Positions 52,396 to 61,217 of a stretch of 64,000 bases of DNA are shown here, in pieces. The notes below the pieces were generated by a model. It was not told where the DNA came from and made no database searches. It saw nothing but the letters and a program-made list of their open reading frames with translations. Source of the DNA: Vibrio proteolyticus NBRC 13287 (GTDB lineage: Bacteria; Pseudomonadota; Gammaproteobacteria; Enterobacterales; Vibrionaceae); assembly GCF_000467125.1 (NCBI RefSeq), contig NZ_BATJ01000002.1, positions 1 to 64,000 on the forward strand, in the 5' to 3' direction. Numbering within the stretch: position 1 is the first letter of the stretch; each line of letters opens with the position of its first letter. Position numbers and translations under genes: made by a program.

Positions 52396-53889
52396 TTAGG
52401 CGGTCGCTTGCTCAGATTGAGCGGCGGCGGTATCCACTTTTCCGTTACAAATTTTCGTCAATTTCGGTGCAATCAGGAATGTAACGACTGCAACCGCTGC
52501 GGTGACGTAACCGATCTTCGAGAATACATCCCCATAGATTTCCAAGGTCTGATGCGCGTCGGAGATACCAGCAGGTACCGAAGTCAGGCTGGCAACCCAG
52601 CCGGCGATCACGGCCGCGGTTGCAGAGGTCAGAAACCACATGCCCATGGCAAAGCCCATCATACGCTGAGGCACCAACTGAGCGACCATGGCCAGACCCA
52701 GACCAGATACCAGCAGCTCGCCCACCGACTGGAATGCGTAGCTGGCGATCAACCAGTTAGAACTGATGATGCCATCCGCGTTGGCGAAGTTGACACCCCA
52801 ACCCAGTACCAGGAAGGAGAGCGCACACAGTACCATACCAGTGGCGAACTTAAATGGCATTGCCAGACGATCGCCCATCTTGCCATACAGCATCGCCAGA
52901 ACCGGGCTGGCGATCATGATCCAGAATGGGTTCAGCGCCTGGAACTGTTCCGGAGCGACATTCATACCCAGAATATCGTGGGTTACGTTGTGAATGGCGA
53001 AGAAGTTCAGTGAGGTTGGCATCTGGAAATACAGAACGAAGAAAACCACACCCTGCAACATCAGAACGAAAGCCACGAGCATTTTGGCACGTTCCAGGCC
53101 GGTAATAGAAAACGCTTCTTTGAAGTAGAATGCCAGAATCGTCAGGCCAGCAATGACCAGGATGATGTGTGCCAGTGTCAGGTTCTGCAGCAGGTAGCTG
53201 CACACGAAGCTGGCTATCACAGCGCCGATAGCTACCATCAATAGTTTGCTCTTATCAACCGGCGCAAGATCCGCAGGTGAGCCGACACCTTTTAGCATGC
53301 GCTGACACATCACAAAGTTGACGACTGTGATGGCCAAGCCGATGGCACTGACACCAAACGCCATGCCATAGCCCATCCTCTCTGCAACGAGTGGCGTCAG
53401 GATCATCGAGAAGAACGACCCCAGATTGATCGCCATGTAATACATGGTGAAGGCGCCATCGAGGCGTGGATCGTTTTCCGGGTACACTTTTGCCAGCAAG
53501 CTGGATGGGTTGGCTTTGAACAAGCCGTTACCGACAGTAATAAAGCCCATCGCGATGTAGATCAGTGTTTCACCGCCAAAGTGTTGTTTAGTGGTTGACA
53601 GACCCAGTAACAGATAGCCGAACATTAGAATGATGGCACCAAGCGTGATTGCTCGCTTCGTACCGATCAGCTTGTCACCAATCCAGCCACCAGCTGCGAC
53701 GAAACCAAACACCAGTGCAGAGAAAGCACCAAACAGGACAAACGAGTTTGACTCGTCCATCCCCATGATTTTCACTAGGTAGACGGTGAGAATGGCTTGC
53801 ATGCCGTAGAAGCCGAAACGCTCCCAGAACTCAATCGAAAAGATCAGATAAAAAGACTTAGGTTGCTTGAATATATTCAAGTCGGACAT
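52396..53889 (-). CDS. POT family di/tripeptide:proton symporter
   Basis: A 497-residue MFS transporter of the POT/PTR family (E. coli DtpA/DtpB type). EFWERFGFYGMQ in TM1 contains the ExxERFxYY-type proton/peptide motif; LVFGFVAAGGWIGDKLIGTKRAI is the MFS signature loop; FFSMILTPL and GELLVSGLGLAM follow in the C half. Twelve to fourteen membrane segments. Which paralogue cannot be decided from sequence reading alone. Confidence 0.92.
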   Translation of the reverse strand: MSDLNIFKQPKSFYLIFSIEFWERFGFYGMQAILTVYLVKIMGMDESNSFVLFGAFSALVFGFVAAGGWIGDKLIGTKRAITLGAIILMFGYLLLGLSTTKQHFGGETLIYIAMGFITVGNGLFKANPSSLLAKVYPENDPRLDGAFTMYYMAINLGSFFSMILTPLVAERMGYGMAFGVSAIGLAITVVNFVMCQRMLKGVGSPADLAPVDKSKLLMVAIGAVIASFVCSYLLQNLTLAHIILVIAGLTILAFYFKEAFSITGLERAKMLVAFVLMLQGVVFFVLYFQMPTSLNFFAIHNVTHDILGMNVAPEQFQALNPFWIMIASPVLAMLYGKMGDRLAMPFKFATGMVLCALSFLVLGWGVNFANADGIISSNWLIASYAFQSVGELLVSGLGLAMVAQLVPQRMMGFAMGMWFLTSATAAVIAGWVASLTSVPAGISDAHQTLEIYGDVFSKIGYVTAAVAVVTFLIAPKLTKICNGKVDTAAAQSEQATA

Positions 53890-54238
53890 AGTAGGTTTTC
53901 CTGTATTGCTTGCCAGGTACTTTTGGCCGGAATGGCCAAGTAAAGGCAGGAAATGTTAGTAAAGGTTACCAACAATAATAAGTTTTACTAATTATGATTA
54001 TGAAAGGATTTTATTCGACAGTTACGTATACCCTTTAGTTATTCAGACTGCAATACGGTGATATTTTGCAATGAATATTAATTCTTTGTAACTGGTTGAA
54101 ATAATTGTTCTTTGGTGTCACTTCTCGAGTTGAAATTGTGGTGAAAAGTAAGATTTCATTTTTGGTAATAATTATTGCTGATATATCAGTGGCTTGGCAT
54201 TGTTTAACTGGATGCAATCTTTCTGAAGGGGAGATGAA
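53890..54238. promoter_or_regulatory. Divergent AT-rich region between the peptide transporter and rfaH
   Basis: About 350 bases, strongly AT-rich, without a convincing gene. A perfect 12-base palindrome ctgatatatcag is at 54178-54189, in the expected promoter area of rfaH. The sequence near 54226-54233 (AAGGGGAG) is a ribosome-binding site for the leader ORF that follows. Confidence 0.5.
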
Positions 54239-54271
54239 ATGTTAGAATTGGCAAAAAATACAATTGGCTAG
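54239..54271 (+). CDS. Leader peptide upstream of rfaH
   Basis: Ten codons, MLELAKNTIG then TAG. The ATG has a near-perfect Shine-Dalgarno (AAGGGGAG, 54226-54233) at 5-base spacing, while the rfaH ATG only four bases after the leader stop has none. This geometry suggests translation of rfaH by reinitiation after the leader. The leader is in a different frame from rfaH. Confidence 0.6.
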   Translation: MLELAKNTIG

Positions 54272-54275
54272 AAAT

Positions 54276-54770
54276 ATGAAACGTTGGTATCTCCTCTATT
54301 GTAAGCGCGGCGAACAGACAAGAGCGAAACTGAACCTGGAAAATCAGGGAGTAGAGTGTTACTACCCGGAAATTTCGCTCGAAAAAATGGCGCGTGGAAA
54401 ACGGATCAAGAAACGCGAACCTTTGTTTCCCTGTTACGTGTTTGTTCGTTTTGATTTTGAGCAGGGACCAAGCTTTACTGCGGTCCGTTCCACCCGTGGC
54501 GTGGTGGATTTCGTTCGCCAGGGCCGCTACCCTCAGGAACTTCAGGGAGATTTGATTTATACCCTGAAACAGATGGAGGGAAGCGAAGTAGAGGTTCCCC
54601 AGGATGCGTTACCTGAAAAGGGTCAGGTACTGCGGGTGAAAAGTGGTCAGTTTGCTGGCATTGATGCGATTTATCAGGAAGCCGATGGGGAAGCCCGTTC
54701 GATTATGCTGGTGAAAATGATCAATCAGTCGGTGCCGATGAGTATCGACAACAAAGATTTAGATATGTAA
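54276..54770 (+). CDS. rfaH: Transcription antiterminator RfaH
   Basis: A 164-residue NusG paralogue recruited to ops-containing operons (lipopolysaccharide, capsule, similar surface clusters). NGN domain about 1-100 begins KRWYLLYCKRGEQTRAK; C-terminal KOW-type domain about 110-164 with GQVLRVKSGQFAGIDAIYQ. At the place where E. coli RfaH has the polymerase-binding HTT motif, this protein reads PSFTAV, so that contact differs. ATG 54276 lacks its own Shine-Dalgarno; a TTG at 54264 is not needed. Confidence 0.95.
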   Translation: MKRWYLLYCKRGEQTRAKLNLENQGVECYYPEISLEKMARGKRIKKREPLFPCYVFVRFDFEQGPSFTAVRSTRGVVDFVRQGRYPQELQGDLIYTLKQMEGSEVEVPQDALPEKGQVLRVKSGQFAGIDAIYQEADGEARSIMLVKMINQSVPMSIDNKDLDM

Positions 54771-54794
54771 AAAAGGCACCTGACGGTGCCTTTT
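54771..54794. terminator. Bidirectional terminator between rfaH and asnB
   Basis: Stem aaaaggcacc/ggtgcctttt with loop tgac, T tracts on both strands. Confidence 0.92.
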
Positions 54795-54800
54795 AATGGT

Positions 54801-56477
54801 TTATTCAGCGGCTGCGTAGGCATCGTTGTGAACGGTTTGAACCGCACGGCCAGACGGGTCGACACAGTTTTTGAACGACTCATCCCATTCGATGGCTTTG
54901 GCTGAAGAACATGCGACAGAAGGACCGCCTGGGACACATTCCGCAGCCGATGGCAGCGGGAACAACTCTTCAAAGATCTCGCGGTAAACATAACCCTCTT
55001 TGGTTGTTGGGGTGTTGTACGGGAAACGGAACTTAGCCGTTTCCATCTGTTGCTCAGTCACTTTCGCTTCGGCCACTTCTTTGAGCGTATCGATCCAGCT
55101 GTAACCTACGCCGTCAGAGAACTGCTCCTTCTGACGCCAGGCGATGGAATCAGGCAGATAATGTTCGAAACACTCACGCAAAATGTGCTTCTCCATTTTG
55201 CCGTTGCCACACATTTTATCTTGCGGGTTCAGGCGCATCGCCACGTCGATAAACTCTTTATCAAGGAACGGCACGCGCCCCTCGACTCCCCAAGCGGCCA
55301 GAGATTTGTTGGCGCGTGCGCAGTCAAACATGTTCAGTGCCAACAGTTTGCGTACGGTTTCTTCGTGGAACTCTTTGGCATTCGGTGCTTTGTGGAAGTA
55401 CAGGTAACCACCGAAGATCTCGTCAGCCCCTTCACCGGACAACACCATTTTAATGCCCATCGCTTTAATCTTGCGTCCCATCAGGAACATAGGTGTGGAC
55501 GCGCGAATGGTGGTGACGTCATAAGTTTCAATGTGGTAAATCACATCACGAATCGCGTCCAGACCTTCTTGAATGGTGTAGGTCATTTCATGGTGGACGG
55601 TTCCAATTTTATCGGCAACTTCACGCGCCGCTTTGAGATCCGGCGCGCCCTCCAAGCCAACGGCAAAGGAGTGCAGCTGTGGCCACCAGGCTTCTGACTG
55701 TTCATCGTCTTCAATACGCATCGCGGCGAAACGTTTGGCGATCGCTGAAGTGATGGAAGAATCCAGGCCGCCAGACAGCAGAACCCCGTATGGCACGTCC
55801 GTCATGAGCTGGCGTTTGACGGCGGCTTCAAGCGCTTCCGTCAGTTCCTCTTTGCTGGTGCTGTTGCCGGAGACCGCTGCGTATTCGTTCCAGTCACGGA
55901 CGTAGTAACGTTGCGGTTCGCTGTCGGTTGAGCTGTAGTAGCTGCCTGGGGGGAACTCGCTGACGGTTTTACATACCGGAACCAGCGCTTTCATTTCTGA
56001 TGCCACGTAATAGTTGCCGTGTTCATCGTGTCCCTGATACAGCGGAATGATGCCGATATGGTCACGCCCAACCAGATACTGGTCTTTTTCTTCATCGTAG
56101 AGCACAAAAGCAAAAATGCCGTTGAGTTCTTCCAACAGGTCGGCCCCCATGTCTTGATAGAGCGCCAGAATGACTTCGCAATCCGAATCGGTCTGAAACT
56201 CATACTTGTCTTCGTAACGGGCACGAATTTCTTTGTGGTTATAGATTTCGCCGTTTACCGCCAGGATCAGTTTTTTGTCTGGGCTGTAAAGGGGTTGTGC
56301 ACCGCTATTGAGTCCAACGATCGCCAAGCGTTCGTGAGCCAGAATGGCTTTGTCTGACGAGTAAATTCCTGACCAGTCAGGGCCACGATGACGAAGTTTT
56401 TTAGACATTTCCAGAGCGACAGGGCGCAATGCCGTTGCATCACTTTTGATGTCTAGAATACCGAAGATAGAGCACAT
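54801..56477 (-). CDS. asnB: Asparagine synthetase B (glutamine-hydrolysing)
   Basis: A 558-residue enzyme. The start is fixed by function: the catalytic cysteine must follow the initiator methionine (MCSIFG), which occurs at 56477, not at the two-codon longer upstream start. N-terminal glutaminase with RHRGPDWSG; C-terminal synthetase with the PPi loop SGGLDSS and SGEGADEIFGGY. Converges on rfaH. Confidence 0.98.
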   Translation of the reverse strand: MCSIFGILDIKSDATALRPVALEMSKKLRHRGPDWSGIYSSDKAILAHERLAIVGLNSGAQPLYSPDKKLILAVNGEIYNHKEIRARYEDKYEFQTDSDCEVILALYQDMGADLLEELNGIFAFVLYDEEKDQYLVGRDHIGIIPLYQGHDEHGNYYVASEMKALVPVCKTVSEFPPGSYYSSTDSEPQRYYVRDWNEYAAVSGNSTSKEELTEALEAAVKRQLMTDVPYGVLLSGGLDSSITSAIAKRFAAMRIEDDEQSEAWWPQLHSFAVGLEGAPDLKAAREVADKIGTVHHEMTYTIQEGLDAIRDVIYHIETYDVTTIRASTPMFLMGRKIKAMGIKMVLSGEGADEIFGGYLYFHKAPNAKEFHEETVRKLLALNMFDCARANKSLAAWGVEGRVPFLDKEFIDVAMRLNPQDKMCGNGKMEKHILRECFEHYLPDSIAWRQKEQFSDGVGYSWIDTLKEVAEAKVTEQQMETAKFRFPYNTPTTKEGYVYREIFEELFPLPSAAECVPGGPSVACSSAKAIEWDESFKNCVDPSGRAVQTVHNDAYAAAE

Positions 56478-56702
56478 AACCACATCCTTTTTTAAATCTT
56501 GTTTAACCTGATGAGTTAAAATGTGCCAGTTTGATTAAAAAAAGCAACCAGGGTTGATTGAAAAGTTTATATAAAAGCCATTGAGGTGAATTTTATTTAA
56601 TGTTAACTCTGTTTGAGTGAACAAAAGTTAAGTGCGGACGCTTTTTAAACAGAATGGGGGTTAAAAAGAGGCGTTTTGGCACCTCTTTCTTGTTAAGACA
56701 GT
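56478..56702 (-). promoter_or_regulatory. Gap between asnB and the CPA2 antiporter gene, with terminator
   Basis: 225 bases. A terminator for the antiporter gene lies at about 56663-56690 (aaagagg/cctcttt, minus-strand tail CTTTTTAA). The rest, AT-rich, should contain the asnB promoter; I see no known operator. Confidence 0.6.
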
Positions 56703-58292
56703 TTATCGAACGTGGTCAAAGGTGACATGCAGTCGGTCACAAACGTGGCGAGCGAAACCGCTACCGGCTTCATTGTAGATATTGAAAGCCGCGTCGGCGC
56801 CGTTATTGAGCAGTTCATCCATTTGGTCCTGATAAGCGGCAATCGCCGCTATCTGACCGGTGTAACCGCGGCTGCGCAGTTGTTCCAGCGCGATCTGATT
56901 TCCTTGATGATTCGGCATCGCCAGCAGAACCAACTTGACCCGGCCCGTATCCAAGATACGCTCCCAGAAGTCTGGATCGGTGGCGTCTCCGGCAATCACA
57001 TTCCGCCCCTCTTTACGGTGCAATTGGGCTGCATCGTCACGGATCTCAACCCCAAGGCACACTTTGCCGTAACGAGTTCTGAGTGCATCGTATGCCCCAC
57101 TTCCGATCCGGCCCATGCCAAGGATCAGAATTTGCGCACTGCCAGGATTGATCAATTGATCGCGGACATTCAGTTCTTCGGCGGCATGTTCTTTCAGCCA
57201 GCGGCCGGATTTACGGTAGATGTCATGGCCCATGCGATTGATAGGCGCAGATAAGACAAACGAAATCGAAACCGCCAGCGCGATAGCGACCAGAATGTCG
57301 CCGCTCATCCAACCCATCTTGAATGCCAGACCACCGACAATCAGTCCAAACTCGCTGTAGTTAAACAGACTCAGAGAGGCCAGCAGCGACGTGCGTACAC
57401 GAAACTTAAAACGGTTAAGGACAAAAAAGTACAGCGCCCCTTTAAGCGGCAGCATCAATAGGAACACTACGGCCAGAGCGAGACCAGACAGGGTCGGGTG
57501 CTCTTCCAGGCCGATACTGAGGAAGAAGCACACCAAAAAGAGTTCTTTCAGGTTAAATAAAGACTTGGACAGTTCAGACGCTTTTTTGTGTCCGGCCAGC
57601 ATCAGACCCATGATAAGTGCGCCGAGATCGGCTTTCATACCAACCAGTTCAAACAGGCCGGCACCGACCACCAACGCAAAGAAGATACCGAACAACACCA
57701 GCATTTCACCGTGTCCGACCCAGTCGAGCAATTCGAAGAACAGCGGTCGCAGCAGCGGAAGGGCAAACAGGGCGAGCGCGTACCATTCTGGCAGCTTGCC
57801 CGTTGAGGCGGTCAGGAAGATCACCGCAAAGATATCCTGCATGACCAGTATGCCAATGGCGATGGAACCGTATGTGGAGTTCATCTCACCTTTTTCTTGC
57901 AGCGCTTTCACGGCAAACACGGTGCTAGAGAAAGACAGGGCAAAGCTGAGCAGCAGCACTTCCTGAAGGCCCATTGCTTCAATGGATGATACGCCAAGCA
58001 ACTTAAGGCACAGCAGAATCATGCTGAAAATTAACGTCGACAGCAGGTTGTGTATGCTAGCGCCAGCCCAGATTTCTTTGGAAAGCAGGGTTTTGACGTC
58101 TAGCTTGAGGCCAATGGTAAACAGCAGCAGTGTCACGCCGAGATCGGCGAGCGTATCTATGGTGCTGTTGGTTTCAAAACCGTAGGCATTGAGGGCAAAC
58201 CCAGCCAGCAGAAACCCAACCAGAGGGGGCAAATTCAGTCTCAGTGCAACAAAACCGGCGACGAACGCCGCGGAGATCAGCAGTAGTTCCAT
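56703..58292 (-). CDS. CPA2-family monovalent cation:proton antiporter with TrkA-N domain
   Basis: A 529-residue protein: 12-13 membrane segments (1 to about 380) of the KefB/KefC/YbaL type, with the LFTIGLKLD and LFNYSEFGLIVGGLAF segments, then an RCK/TrkA-N domain (about 400-529) starting ILILGMGRIGSGAYDALR for NAD(H) or nucleotide binding. Potassium or sodium efflux under stress is likely; the exact ion is unknown. ATG 58292 begins MELLLISAAFVAG; the longer TTG start is rejected. Confidence 0.88.
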   Translation of the reverse strand: MELLLISAAFVAGFVALRLNLPPLVGFLLAGFALNAYGFETNSTIDTLADLGVTLLLFTIGLKLDVKTLLSKEIWAGASIHNLLSTLIFSMILLCLKLLGVSSIEAMGLQEVLLLSFALSFSSTVFAVKALQEKGEMNSTYGSIAIGILVMQDIFAVIFLTASTGKLPEWYALALFALPLLRPLFFELLDWVGHGEMLVLFGIFFALVVGAGLFELVGMKADLGALIMGLMLAGHKKASELSKSLFNLKELFLVCFFLSIGLEEHPTLSGLALAVVFLLMLPLKGALYFFVLNRFKFRVRTSLLASLSLFNYSEFGLIVGGLAFKMGWMSGDILVAIALAVSISFVLSAPINRMGHDIYRKSGRWLKEHAAEELNVRDQLINPGSAQILILGMGRIGSGAYDALRTRYGKVCLGVEIRDDAAQLHRKEGRNVIAGDATDPDFWERILDTGRVKLVLLAMPNHQGNQIALEQLRSRGYTGQIAAIAAYQDQMDELLNNGADAAFNIYNEAGSGFARHVCDRLHVTFDHVR

Positions 58293-58384
58293 ACGGGTGA
58301 AAAGCTTATTCAGATGAAAGATCAAAAACGGGCGGTGTCACAAGACACGGCCCGTAAGTGTAACGCAATTCGTTGAGTATATGT

Positions 58385-59599
58385 TTAATCTTCCAGTAAT
58401 TTTTGTAACAAAACACCGTTGAGCATTGCCCGTTTGATCATGGCAAAAGCGCCAATGGTCGGTTGATTGTCAATCTCTGAGGCGACAATCGGCAGGCCGT
58501 TATGGAACGTGGTCAGCGATTGGTTTTCGACATTGCGGCGAATGGCGGGAAACAGAATGTCCTCGCAGCGGGTGATGTCGCCTGCGATGATCACTTTTTG
58601 AGGGTTGAACAAGTTGATGGTGATGGCGATTGCTTTGCCGAGTTGATTGCCGACCCGAACTAAGCTTTGTTTGGCCAGTTCATCGCCACTATTGGCGTGC
58701 TCACAGACATCCTTTATGGTGATGCTTTCTAGGTCAGCCAGACTGGACTCATAACCTTGCGCGATCAGCTTTTTGACACGGGAAACAATCGCTGGGTTGG
58801 CGGCGACGGTTTCCAGACAGCCAAAGTTGCCACATTGACATTGTTCACCCAGCGGATCGATCTGAATATGGCCGATTTCACCCACGTTGTGGTTGGAGCC
58901 CAGAAATACCTGACCATTGACAATAATGCCAGCCCCTGTGCCCCGATGGACACTGACCAGAATAGAATCTCTGCAATCTCGGCTGGCGCCAAAATAGTGT
59001 TCTGCCAGCGCCATGCCACGAATGTCGTTGCCGACAAAACATTCTACGTGAAAAAGTTCGCGGATAATGTCGCTCAGCGCCAGGCTGTCGATGTCCGTAT
59101 TGGGCATGTATTCAACCACCCCGGTTTCCGGGTTGACTAAGCCGGGCAGGGCAACGCCCACTGCAATCAACTGATTGATCTGATTTTGATGGTCGGCGAC
59201 AAACTGCTTAAGGTGTGTCGTCAGGCCATCCACCAGCTCGCTCTGGTTGGTGTAGTAAAATTCAACTTGAGCCGACGCCAATTCTTTGCCACCGAGATCG
59301 TATAGACTGAATTGAATGTAGTCCCGTCCAAGACGCACGGCGACGGAATGAAACGGCTCGACTTCGGTGGTAAGGGAAATGGCCCGTCGACCGCCGGTCG
59401 ACGCTTGTTGCGCGACCTCTTTGATCAGGCCGCGTTCCAAAAGTTGGCGGGTGATTTTTGTAACACTTGCCGGAGCAAGCTGACTGACGTCAGCGACCTG
59501 AATCCGGGAGATCGGACCTTGTTGGTCGATGAGTCTATATACAGCTGCGCTGTTGAGTTGTTTGACTAAGTCTACGTTACCAATCTGTCCGCCATTCAT
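58385..59599 (-). CDS. nagC: N-acetylglucosamine repressor NagC
   Basis: A 404-residue ROK-family repressor. Winged helix-turn-helix at about 15-75 (SRIQVADVSQLAPASVTKITRQLLERG in parts), sugar-binding domain with VGNDIRGMALAEH and the zinc motif CQCGNFGCLE near 258-267. Binds GlcNAc-6-P and then leaves nag and chitin-use operators. Two bases after nagA in an operon. Confidence 0.96.
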   Translation of the reverse strand: MNGGQIGNVDLVKQLNSAAVYRLIDQQGPISRIQVADVSQLAPASVTKITRQLLERGLIKEVAQQASTGGRRAISLTTEVEPFHSVAVRLGRDYIQFSLYDLGGKELASAQVEFYYTNQSELVDGLTTHLKQFVADHQNQINQLIAVGVALPGLVNPETGVVEYMPNTDIDSLALSDIIRELFHVECFVGNDIRGMALAEHYFGASRDCRDSILVSVHRGTGAGIIVNGQVFLGSNHNVGEIGHIQIDPLGEQCQCGNFGCLETVAANPAIVSRVKKLIAQGYESSLADLESITIKDVCEHANSGDELAKQSLVRVGNQLGKAIAITINLFNPQKVIIAGDITRCEDILFPAIRRNVENQSLTTFHNGLPIVASEIDNQPTIGAFAMIKRAMLNGVLLQKLLED

Positions 59600-59601
59600 T
59601 C

Positions 59602-60738
59602 TTATTTATGCTCGTATTGTCCGTTAACAGTTGTCGCCTGGACAGCGAAGTCACGGTCAAAGACAGTCAGGTTGGCCACCATCCCCGGTCGGATACGGCC
59701 GAGTTTATGGTCTACACCGATTGCAGTTGCCGGATACAAAGTAGCCATCCGTAATGCTTCATCCAAAGCGATACCGACGTGCTCAACCGAATTCTGAACT
59801 GCTTCAATCATCGTCAGGGCTGAGCCGCCCAGTGTGCCGTTTTCATCAACACACTTACCATCTTTGTAATATACTTTCTTACCGACAAAAATAAAGTGAT
59901 CGATGTTAGCACCTGCAGGAGCTGTGGCATCTGTCACTAATACCAGCTTTTCACCTTTGATTTTATGTGCGATACGGATGTTGGCGTAATCCACATGGAA
60001 ACCGTCAGCAATGATGCCGGCGTACACTTCAGGAGTATCGTAGATAGCACCCACCACGCCAGGCTCTCGGCCAACCATTGGTGTCATGGCATTGAATAGG
60101 TGCGTGGCAAAGCTAATGCCGGCTTCAAAGCCTTTGCGTGCTTCGGTGTAGGTGGCATTGGTATGACCGATGGATACCACAATGCCGGCGTCTTTCAGGC
60201 GACGAATATGTTCTGGGTCATTGTGCTCTGGCGCCAGCGTTACCTTGGCAATCACGTCTGCATTTTCGCAAATGTAATCGATCATGCTGCTGTCAGAAGG
60301 GCGGATGTAGTTAACGCTGTGAATGCCTTTTTTCATCACATTCAGATAAGGGCCTTCCAGATGCAAGCCGAGAGAGTGATTTTGATAGCGAGTCTGATAC
60401 TCGCGGGCGGCAGCAATGGCCTGACGCATGTTGTCGTCGGATGACGTTATCAATGTCGGCAGGAAGCTGGTACAACCGGATTTAAGGTTCGCTTGATGCA
60501 TGATGTGCATGGTGTCAGCCGTGATTTCGTCGTTCAACATCACACCGCCACAACCGTTCAGTTGCAGGTCGATGAAACCAGGGCTTACATTAGCGCCTTG
60601 CAGGTCTTTAATTTCAATGCCTTCAGGCAGCTCTGATACCGGACATACTGAGTCGATTAAATCGCCTTTAATCACCACAGCATGGTCTACCAGTACATCA
60701 CTCCCCGTGTAGATTTTACAGTTAGTCAGCGCGTACAT
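59602..60738 (-). CDS. nagA: N-acetylglucosamine-6-phosphate deacetylase
   Basis: A 378-residue metal-dependent amidohydrolase producing glucosamine-6-[13 protein letters not shown] near the N terminus, metal-ligand Glu in LHLEGPYLN, His in IGHTNATY and THLFNAM, catalytic Asp in [13 protein letters not shown] 60738 is preferred over a TTG two codons upstream. Divergent from nagE. Confidence 0.96.
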   Translation of the reverse strand: MYALTNCKIYTGSDVLVDHAVVIKGDLIDSVCPVSELPEGIEIKDLQGANVSPGFIDLQLNGCGGVMLNDEITADTMHIMHQANLKSGCTSFLPTLITSSDDNMRQAIAAAREYQTRYQNHSLGLHLEGPYLNVMKKGIHSVNYIRPSDSSMIDYICENADVIAKVTLAPEHNDPEHIRRLKDAGIVVSIGHTNATYTEARKGFEAGISFATHLFNAMTPMVGREPGVVGAIYDTPEVYAGIIADGFHVDYANIRIAHKIKGEKLVLVTDATAPAGANIDHFIFVGKKVYYKDGKCVDENGTLGGSALTMIEAVQNSVEHVGIALDEALRMATLYPATAIGVDHKLGRIRPGMVANLTVFDRDFAVQATTVNGQYEHK

Positions 60739-61217
60739 AATCAACCGATCCTTATAACTATGATTTCTCTATTCTCTTTGCGAGCATCATACGCTCATTT
60801 TACACCACAACGAGCACTTTATTTGTGAGCTTCAATTAGCTTGCGAAATATCTTGTTTAAGCGCGAATCACAACGTCATTCGTGGAGGCCTGGCTGCAGT
60901 ATCCCACAACCTAAAGGCTTTGTGACAAGCTGGTGTAAAACAGTTTGCTTCTAAAAGCCACACTCTGAACCACCACTTAGCGTTGTCTCTGCTTTGGATA
61001 TTATCGCTAAATCTGTGTTTTTTTATATTGTAAAATAAGTTTTATGATCTCGCTAGCAAAATCCCTCAGAGCGGTGTATTTCTGGTGATTATGATCACAA
61101 ATGATAAGGTTTTAATTTGCGGAGCAAAATTAATGTCATAAACTGACCATGACTAAATTGAGCGACTAAAATAAGTGGCTCAGCAAAATACTAGAAATCC
61201 TATAGGGGGAACTTGAG
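60739..61217. promoter_or_regulatory. nagA-nagE divergent control region
   Basis: 479 bases between divergent starts. A CRP site (GGTGA, six bases, TCACA; 9 of 10 matching) is at 61084-61099. Two NagC-like sites: TTGCGAAAT within 60835-60856, and the near-palindrome ttaatttgc/gcaaaattaa at 61112-61133, about 280 bases apart. NagC binding both would loop DNA and close both promoters, as in the E. coli nagE-nagB region. Sites are by eye. Confidence 0.6.
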
